Positions 50,901-55,317 of a DNA stretch of 55,317 nt are shown here, piece by piece (within the stretch, counting starts at the first letter, position 1; each line of letters starts with the position of its first letter). Source of the DNA: an uncultured Planctomycetaceae bacterium. Its GTDB lineage: Bacteria; Planctomycetota; Planctomycetia; Planctomycetales; Planctomycetaceae. The DNA is taken from assembly GCA_903896675.1 (NCBI GenBank), contig CAITYU010000215.1, positions 1-55,317 of the forward strand. Reading direction: 5' to 3'. Under the pieces are notes generated by a model. The model had not been told where the DNA came from. It did not search any database and saw nothing but the letters and a program-made list of their open reading frames with translations. A program made the translations under genes and the position numbers.

Positions 50901-52740
50901 GAGTAAACACGCCGTGACAGCCATACAACCAGCCGTCCGGTCCCCAGATGAATGCGTTCAGTGTCTCATGAGTATCCTGCCAGCCAAAACCATCCCGCAG
51001 GACCACCGCACCCGCCGGCACGTCACCCGGAAACTGCAGACCCTGCTGAGCAATCCTTGACATGACTCCGGACTGCGGAGACCGGCCATCAGGCACGTCG
51101 TCACCATCCGCGTCCGGAATGAACAGCAGATAGGGCGCTGCACCGACAAACACCCCCCCAAAACCCACCTCCAGTCCGCTGACCAGATTCAGGCCCTCAA
51201 TGAATGTCTTCGAAGTGTCAAATGTCCCGTCACCATCCTGATCCTCAAAGATCACAATTCGATCACGCCCACCACCCTCCTTCGCACGCAGAGGATAAGT
51301 GTACGCCTCTGCCACCCAGACCCGACCACGATGATCAAAACACATGGCGATCGGCTGATGCACCTGCGGCTCGCCCGCCGCCAGCTGCACCCTGAATCCC
51401 CCGGGAACCGTCATGTGAGCAGCAGCGTCAGCCGGCTTCAGACCCTCAGCCATCGCCTTCCGCTGCTGCGGCTGCGCAGCCCGAAATTCCTCGTCCGTCA
51501 CCTGCGTCGCCACATGCGTCAGTACACTGGCACCCACCATTCCGCCGGCCGCAATGTCCACCAGCCCATCACCATTGATGTCCTGCACCGCCAGTCCACG
51601 ACCGATCCCGGAATCACCGTCCGCCAGATGCGGAACCCAGTTCACCTGCACCTGACCATCCGCCGATTTCTGACGCTGCAGCTCAAACCAGTACACCACC
51701 GCTCCGGCATCCCACAGCGGACTGGAACGATGATGAGACCAGTAGGTCTTGCCCGTGATGATGTCCTGCAGACCGTCACCGTTGACATCCGCCAGCTTCA
51801 CCGCATGCGGTTCCGTGAACAACACCCCGTACGGATTGTCAGCACTGGTCTTACCCATGATCAGGTGCTGAGTAAATGTGACCTCACCGTCCGTCGTACC
51901 AGTGTTCTCGAACCACGCCAGCCCGTACTCATGAGCATGCAGCGCGGTGATCACGTCCGCATCGCCGTCTCCGTCAGCATCCATCGCAAACATGTCGGCA
52001 GCCGCAGGAGCAAACGGATACTTGTGAAACTTCCACAGGGCCGCACCGGCTTCCGCCGGCTGCTCCAGCCAGCCATCCGTCGCAATCATGTCCAGCCGCC
52101 CGTCACTGTTTACATCACCCACGCCAAGGCCATGACCAAATGGCGTCGGAGCCACCTTCTCGGAGATTGATCGGAACTGCCACGCACCGAGTGGATCCTG
52201 AGCACTGCGGACGTAATAGCCGTAATGCCCCTGCCGAGTACAAATCAGTTCGGGCTGACCATCACCAGTGATGTCGGTGAACTGCGGAGCCTCGTTGCTG
52301 ACAGAATCCGCCACCTGCAGCTTGTCCCACAAACCCGTCAGACCGTCCCGACCGGGATTGCGGTAGACAAACGCCGGAGTCCCCGGGAAACCCACCACCA
52401 GAATGTCGTTCCAGCCGTCTGCATTGAAGTCATGAACCCAGTTGAAAAAATTGTCTGCGTAACGCTCACGCGGCTGAGGCACCGCCGGGTACAGCTCCTG
52501 TCGCTGGGTATAGTCCGGACCCGCATACCAGTGCGGCCCGTAAATCACGTCCGTCACCCCGTCGTTGTTCAGGTCCCCGGCCGAGATGCCTTCCGCATAA
52601 TACACATCCGTCAACTGCTTCCGCTGAAAAGTGTGCAGAACGGCATCCTGAGACACGGCGGCGGGCACAAAACACAGACCACCGGCAAGCTGCAGATACC
52701 ACACCAGGAAAACACCGCAGAGAACGGACTGACGACGCAT
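47983..52740 (-). CDS. Giant secreted PVC-type CxxCH membrane-bound-dehydrogenase-like protein with FG-GAP repeats
   Basis: 1585 aa from ATG 52740, preceded by GGAAGAAGAG. A signal peptide (RRQSVLCGVFLVWYLQLAGG) is followed by a seven-bladed-type FG-GAP/VCBS region (about 35-400) with calcium-loop-like repeats: GDLNNDGVTDVIYG, GDVNSDGRLDMIATDG, DADGDGDADVI. A sugar-dehydrogenase-like propeller (about 420-860) has GPDGWLYGCHG and FNNVHGNRVNCD. HEAT-like helices (about 880-1270) follow. The haem domain has C1296-QN-C1299-H1300 (FAKTCQNCHRLFGTGGEIGPDI). The last 150 residues look like a sugar-binding beta-sandwich. One haem c is expected. It is first of a tandem pair with the gene at 43689-47855, consistent with a joint electron-transfer chain; substrate unknown. 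Confidence 0.9.
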   Translation of the reverse strand: MRRQSVLCGVFLVWYLQLAGGLCFVPAAVSQDAVLHTFQRKQLTDVYYAEGISAGDLNNDGVTDVIYGPHWYAGPDYTQRQELYPAVPQPRERYADNFFNWVHDFNADGWNDILVVGFPGTPAFVYRNPGRDGLTGLWDKLQVADSVSNEAPQFTDITGDGQPELICTRQGHYGYYVRSAQDPLGAWQFRSISEKVAPTPFGHGLGVGDVNSDGRLDMIATDGWLEQPAEAGAALWKFHKYPFAPAAADMFAMDADGDGDADVITALHAHEYGLAWFENTGTTDGEVTFTQHLIMGKTSADNPYGVLFTEPHAVKLADVNGDGLQDIITGKTYWSHHRSSPLWDAGAVVYWFELQRQKSADGQVQVNWVPHLADGDSGIGRGLAVQDINGDGLVDIAAGGMVGASVLTHVATQVTDEEFRAAQPQQRKAMAEGLKPADAAAHMTVPGGFRVQLAAGEPQVHQPIAMCFDHRGRVWVAEAYTYPLRAKEGGGRDRIVIFEDQDGDGTFDTSKTFIEGLNLVSGLEVGFGGVFVGAAPYLLFIPDADGDDVPDGRSPQSGVMSRIAQQGLQFPGDVPAGAVVLRDGFGWQDTHETLNAFIWGPDGWLYGCHGVFTHSKVGRPGASDEQRLPLNAAVWRYHPQKDVFEAFMNGTSNPWGVDFNDRGQAFITACVIPHLWHVIQGARYHRQGGQHFNPYTYEDIRTIADHAHYVGSIEDHAWWGQEPKAAGGTLDAGGGHAHCGAMIYLGDNWPEQYRNQIFFNNVHGNRVNCDILQPVAGTSAWVGQHGRDLLLANDHYFRGINLRYGPDGTVYLLDWYDKNACHRTNPEIWDRSSGRIYRIVYGQPARVTVDASRWDEQQLFAAHEHRNEWHTRMARRQLMERGCSDLLHARLWSAAVDGSRPVEQRLRFLWSVHASRGLTSQQTLQLLGDSEAWIRGWAIQLELEDQQADEAVLQMLAKLAGEDPSAVVRLYLCSALQRLPLQSRGPIAAALSLHEEDAGDHNLPLLLWYGIEPVVADDPAVALRIAEQTKIEKLRRFIIRRAAAEAKSLPAVVELLGRVRTAGEQSLILEEMLASFEGRVGLAMPQEWKSAYEVLQKSDQQEVRDRADQVAVLFGDQRVFSVLRRLLGDERAEPARRRRALDVLVRGQDRESADVFLSAAVLDQADLQGPAIRALAAIGSDQTPQILLQRYAQLPLAAKADVIGTLVARPAWTKLLLQAIGAGQVPSGDLHAYHVRQILAFGNAELNDLLKQHWGEIREAAADRQAQLADWKKQLGPRVLAKASAGNGRRVFAKTCQNCHRLFGTGGEIGPDITGSNRANLDYILENILDPSAVVGRDYQVTVLALADGRVVQGLLRKETDSALTIQTINDAVVVPKAEIEERSLSNISMMPERQLDSLTKDEVRDLIAYLASPTQVALSGPKAPLDPQTKKVPGAQEGEALKIVEKTGGNAVSQPMGGFAADRWSGSDHLWWTGAKPGDRLGLEVRAAAAGLYDVEIVLTKARDYGVVRLQLDQVVLDPQLDLFNTPEVITTGVLTYRGVQLTEGAHRLIVEIVGSNPAAVKNHMVGVDYVRLVPSESAPAVRQ

Positions 52741-53486
52741 GGCTCTTCTTCCATCCGGCAGAAGGACTTCCGATCGGCACCGACTGATCCCGCGCCGATC
52801 GATGTGGGCAGGAATCCGTCATTTTACGCGACCGACAAGCACCATCACAGCACAACACGCCAGTTCACCGGGAATTTTCGGGGGCGAGGCACCGGCGGCA
52901 GCGAAAGGAACGCGACCGCATGGCATCCCGGCGACCGGCGTTTCCGAGTCGGCACGTATTGCAGCAACGGGACTCAGCACCCGAATGCAAAAAAGTTCAA
53001 ATGTGTCATCAGCATGCCCGGCAGTGATCCCGCATCGTTGGCCGGTCGCCAGAGTGGGCTCCCCGCCGAAGCATCCGCATTGGGCCAGCACCAGTGGTCT
53101 GCTGACCGATTCGCAGGCCGATGGAAGAAAACAACAACAGGTTCAGGACGCGCCAGCGAACAGCATCTGAGTGCAGAGACAGGCAGTACTGCATTGCAAA
53201 ACTCCATGCTCCGCAACTGGCAGAACTTTCACTCATCGGGTAATCACCGGAAAAACACTGTGCAATTGTTTTTCACGCAGAGTCGTTTTCATTATCCATG
53301 CTGGTTCCGGCTTCGCGCTATCGGTGTCCTCAGGACAGGATTCGGGACAGGATTCTGCGCAGTTTGCTCAGGTGGCTGGCGTATGCCCCTTGATTGGCAG
53401 CCAATCACACGGTTTAATCTATTGTTTCTGCCTGATTTTGCCTGCGGGCAGGCATGTTAAAGCCTGCCGTTCCGATCACCAACAGC
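52741..53486. other. 746-base intergenic region with several palindromes
   Basis: No convincing gene on either strand; open frames here lack family-like sequence or ribosome sites. It holds an A-tract palindrome (53250-53274), a 12-base tandem repeat (GGACAGGATTCG/T at 53333-53344 and 53345-53356), a palindrome GATTGGC-A-GCCAATC (53392-53406) and GCCTGC-GG-GCAGGC (53440-53453). The region must contain the promoter of the 1585-aa minus-strand gene and perhaps that of the small plus-strand gene. Confidence 0.5.
53250..53274. repeat. Perfect 8-bp A-tract/T-tract inverted repeat
   Basis: Arms GAAAAACA (53250-53257) and TGTTTTTC (53267-53274), spacer 9 bases. It shares the AAAAAC/GTTTTT core with the palindromes at 2458, 6226 and 6260. 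Confidence 0.45.
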
Positions 53487-53735
53487 ATGAAAAACAAGCC
53501 CGATCAATACCGCCTCGCTGACATCATCATCGCCACAATTCTGGGTGGCATGCTGGGGTTGGTCGTGGGCCTCTTATCCGACCTGCTGCGGCAGCCACTG
53601 CTGTTTCGCGGTGACGTCTGCGTGGCCGGGCTGCTGGTTGGTGCCTGCTTCGGGATCGTTGGTGGCAGGACAGGAGGCAACCTGCTGAACGATGCTTTTC
53701 AGCAGTTGCGCCACGCTTTGTGGCACTGGTGGTAA
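53487..53735 (+). CDS. Small membrane protein of unknown function
   Basis: 82 aa from ATG 53487 (MKNKPDQYRLADIIIATILGG); ATG 53454 is an alternative that adds 11 polar residues and lies in a palindrome. Two hydrophobic helices (about residues 11-29 and 44-60) are joined by a short polar loop (SDLLRQPLLFRGDVC), the second with Gly-rich packing (GLLVGACFGIVGG). The C-terminus (LLNDAFQQLRHALWHWW) is amphipathic with three Trp/His positions. No family recognised. Ribosome site is weak. It ends 10 bases before the shared terminator with the tRNA gene. Confidence 0.6.
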   Translation: MKNKPDQYRLADIIIATILGGMLGLVVGLLSDLLRQPLLFRGDVCVAGLLVGACFGIVGGRTGGNLLNDAFQQLRHALWHWW

Positions 53736-53742
53736 GCCGAAT

Positions 53743-53779
53743 AAAAAACGGGACACTCAGTTTCCCGAGTGTCCCGTTT
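53743..53779 (-). terminator. Intrinsic terminator of tRNA-Phe, partly bidirectional
   Basis: A perfect 13-bp stem (AAACGGGACACTC 53746-53758, GAGTGTCCCGTTT 53767-53779) with an 8-base loop. On the minus strand the stem is followed by a T-run (complement of A43-A48), ideal for ending tRNA-Phe transcription 9 bases after the tRNA. On the plus strand the T-run is short, so it could also help end the small upstream gene. Confidence 0.85.
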
Positions 53780-53788
53780 GATTGGATC

Positions 53789-53861
53789 TGGGCAGAGGGG
53801 GAATCGAACCCCCGACACCAGGATTTTCAGTCCTGTGCTCTACCAACTGAGCTATCTGCCC
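53789..53861 (-). tRNA. tRNA-Phe(GAA)
   Basis: 73 bases, read on the minus strand from 53861. All arms are present: acceptor GGGCAGA pairing with TCTGCCC, D arm GCTCAGTTGGTAGAGC, anticodon stem-loop with GAA flanked by CT and AA, and T arm GGGGGTTCGATTCCCCC. The discriminator is A and CCA is not encoded. A promoter and a terminator bracket the gene. Single gene, no sign of an integrated element at its end. Confidence 0.98.
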
Positions 53862-53872
53862 GACGTGTGCAG

Positions 53873-53900
53873 AGTTTACATCGAATTCCGGCGGAAGCAA
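53873..53900 (-). promoter_or_regulatory. Promoter of tRNA-Phe
   Basis: Minus-strand TTGCTT (53900-53895), 16-base spacer, TAAACT (53878-53873). The -10 ends 11 bases before the mature tRNA, a fitting distance for a stable RNA promoter. Confidence 0.55.
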
Positions 53901-54005
53901 GGTAACAGGCCAGACAGACGCAAAATCGAGACCAGAGGCGAAATATGGCCGGATTCACCGGCACAGCCGGAGAAGTCCGCCGAATGCGGAAATCATCCCC
54001 CGCAA

Positions 54006-55317
54006 TCACTTTGCGTCGGCAGTACCAGCCGCAACTTCCGGTTGCGGATCAGCAATTTCCACGATCACCACCTCAATCACGTAATTGCCCCCGGCGCCGC
54101 CACCCATCGCACCGCCACCCGCAAATTCGCCGCCCGTCGGCCCGGCCATCCCACCCATGCGGCCTCCATCAGCACCGCCACCCGGAGTTCCCACCGTGCC
54201 CTCGCGAATGATTACGTCCATCGAACGACGAGTACCGCTGCCTCCTGCCTTGCCTCCGTCCAGCCACGTCAGACCACGACCCTGATCCGATCGCTGAACA
54301 CCACTCACTGCCGATTTGTAATGCTTCATCACGTCTTCGGAATCACGAGCCTTCTTTGGTGAAAAGGACGCTCGAGCGTAATACACGCGAGTTTCCGCGA
54401 TTGCTGCTTCCGCCGGATTCGCAGGATTCGGAGTCAACCGGATCATCCCCGTGAAATCAAACTCCGCATTCCGATGCGGACGCACCGGGAATCCCTTCTG
54501 GTTCGGTGCCAGCCTGCTACCCGGAGTCTGGGACATCGCACGCAACTGATCCACATACGTCAGTACCATCTGCTGACTGGACAACGCCCACGAATCCATC
54601 GCCGACTGACCCTCGTCATCACGCGACGCCCGCACACGTGGCAGAGATTTCAACACCGCCAGCAAACCCGGGTCATGTGTCGCCGTCAGAAAGAAACCAC
54701 TGGTGTTCAGACTGTCCGAACCCGTGCTGTGAATCTTCTGGAAAAACGCAAACTCGGCATCTCGCACTGCTTCCGCCGGAATACTGGCAGCCAGCTTCAA
54801 CAGACCGTCCGCCGCTGTCAGATCGCCAGCCTGCAACAGGGCTGAAGCCACAGCATCAATACACGGCTTACTCCACAATAACTGCCGCGCCTTCATCACA
54901 ATCGCGTCCGTCACCGCCTGCAAACCCACCGCCTGTGCAGGCCCCGTTGGTACCTGCGGTTGCCCCAAACCCTGCTGACCCATCCCTGGCATCCCCATGC
55001 CGGACAGCGGACCACCGCCAGCACTCATCTCGCCGCCAGGCATCCCCGGAGCCCCACCCATCGACGACATCCCCGGAGCACCGCTGACAGGACCAGCATT
55101 CGCCACTCCCGGCATGGAAGCCCCACCCATGGACGACATCCCCGGAGCACCACTGACAGGGCCAGCACCAGACACGCCAGGCATCGAAGGCATGCCCGGA
55201 GGCCCCATTCCCGGAGCGCCGCCAACAGCACCCGCCCCGGCAACACCCGGCATCTGCGGCATGCCCGGCATCGAGCCACCTCGCATTCCCCCCATACTGC
55301 TCATGCCACCAGCCATA
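54006..55317 (-). CDS. Gly/Met/Pro-rich repeat protein (N-terminus beyond right edge)
   Basis: At least 437 codons, open to the right edge at 55317; the Met at 55316 may be internal. The N-terminal 110 residues visible are low-complexity Gly/Met/Pro/Ser with near-repeats such as GAPGMSSMGGA and MPGVANAGPVSG. A structured region of about 250 residues follows (LQAVTDAIVMKARQLLW, VRDAEFAFFQKIHSTG, AEFDFTGMIRL) with no recognised family; it resembles a planctomycetal secreted or surface protein and includes KKARDSEDVMKHYKSAVSG. A second Gly-rich stretch precedes the C-terminal strand YVIEVVIVEIADP. The collagen- or elastin-like composition suggests a surface or matrix role, which is inference. 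Confidence 0.75.
   Translation of the reverse strand, partial: MAGGMSSMGGMRGGSMPGMPQMPGVAGAGAVGGAPGMGPPGMPSMPGVSGAGPVSGAPGMSSMGGASMPGVANAGPVSGAPGMSSMGGAPGMPGGEMSAGGGPLSGMGMPGMGQQGLGQPQVPTGPAQAVGLQAVTDAIVMKARQLLWSKPCIDAVASALLQAGDLTAADGLLKLAASIPAEAVRDAEFAFFQKIHSTGSDSLNTSGFFLTATHDPGLLAVLKSLPRVRASRDDEGQSAMDSWALSSQQMVLTYVDQLRAMSQTPGSRLAPNQKGFPVRPHRNAEFDFTGMIRLTPNPANPAEAAIAETRVYYARASFSPKKARDSEDVMKHYKSAVSGVQRSDQGRGLTWLDGGKAGGSGTRRSMDVIIREGTVGTPGGGADGGRMGGMAGPTGGEFAGGGAMGGGAGGNYVIEVVIVEIADPQPEVAAGTADAK
55052..55189 (-). repeat. Two 69-base tandem repeats in the Gly/Met-rich coding region
   Basis: Copies at 55052-55120 and 55121-55189 each encode 23 residues and agree over most positions, including CCCCACCCAT, GACGACATCCCCGGAGCACC and the closing ATSGAAG. 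A degenerate third copy follows (55190-55260). The period is in frame, so copy-number changes would only lengthen the protein. Confidence 0.75.

Noticed and set aside
52225-53460. 411-aa plus-strand frame running into the intergenic region
   Set aside because: Half of it is antisense to the 1585-aa gene; the rest has no domain, signal or ribosome site.
53789-53861. tRNA-Phe as an integration site
   Set aside because: No integrase gene and no repeat of the tRNA end was seen nearby.

Overview
This window is a stretch of chromosome from a planctomycete, most likely of the order Planctomycetales; I cannot name the genus from sequence alone. The evidence is the mix of families that is a hallmark of that phylum: three DUF1501 proteins, a cytochrome/DUF1549/DUF1553 (PSD1) protein, a DUF1559 prepilin-like protein with an H-X9-DG motif, two very large PVC-type CxxCH haem proteins, an exosortase, a formaldehyde-activating-enzyme homologue and many secreted proteins of unknown substrate. 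The DNA is GC-rich with few long intergenic gaps. I see no insertion sequence, prophage, integron or CRISPR array.

Layout. 1-2403 (-): error-prone DNA polymerase DnaE2, cut by the left edge. 2622-5920 (+): membrane glycosyltransferase 2 and an exported Dcp-type M3 metallopeptidase. 5921-6467: a 547-base regulatory gap. 6468-9322 (+): DUF1559 pseudopilin, a strong terminator, a small lipoprotein and a membrane TPR protein. 9357-12950 (-): MutS and an unusual PRPP synthetase. 13176-14675 (-) and 14919-19544 (+): a ceramidase-fold protein divergent from a DUF1501-PSD1 pair. 19723-24754 (+): prepilin peptidase, LysS with a possible structured leader, a LolC/LolD-like ABC exporter and a small ABM monooxygenase.

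24779-39800 is an almost unbroken minus-strand run of eleven genes. In transcription order they are a Fae homologue, KdsA, a lipoprotein, a YfcE-like phosphoesterase, a DUF1501 protein, a secreted S9-like esterase/peptidase, an exosortase, a membrane TPR protein, a second ceramidase-fold protein, a DUF1501 protein and an EboE-like TIM barrel. 40116-42455 (+): PurF with an N-terminal insertion and an HD-domain protein. 42447-52740 (-): a RodA-type SEDS protein and two giant haem-binding proteins in tandem. 52741-53486: a 746-base gap with several palindromes. 53487-55317: a small membrane protein, a shared terminator, tRNA-Phe(GAA) with its own promoter, and a Gly/Met/Pro-rich repeat protein cut by the right edge.

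Functional themes. The accessory content is dominated by secreted or periplasmic hydrolase-like and redox proteins: DUF1501, PSD1, ceramidase-fold and CxxCH/PQQ-like dehydrogenases with ThuA or FG-GAP domains. These probably act on polymers or lipids taken up by the cell. The most notable points are: (i) a ceramidase-fold gene next to a DUF1501 gene at two unlinked places, both with the catalytic Ser of neutral ceramidase replaced by Asn, and one in an operon with an orphan EboE homologue; (ii) a Fae homologue lacking the catalytic His, overlapping kdsA; (iii) a PRPP synthetase with an altered PRPP-binding loop; (iv) four mutually complementary segments ahead of lysS; (v) a recurring A-tract/T-tract palindrome in three intergenic regions. 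Function statements are inferences from motif recognition; no database search was possible.
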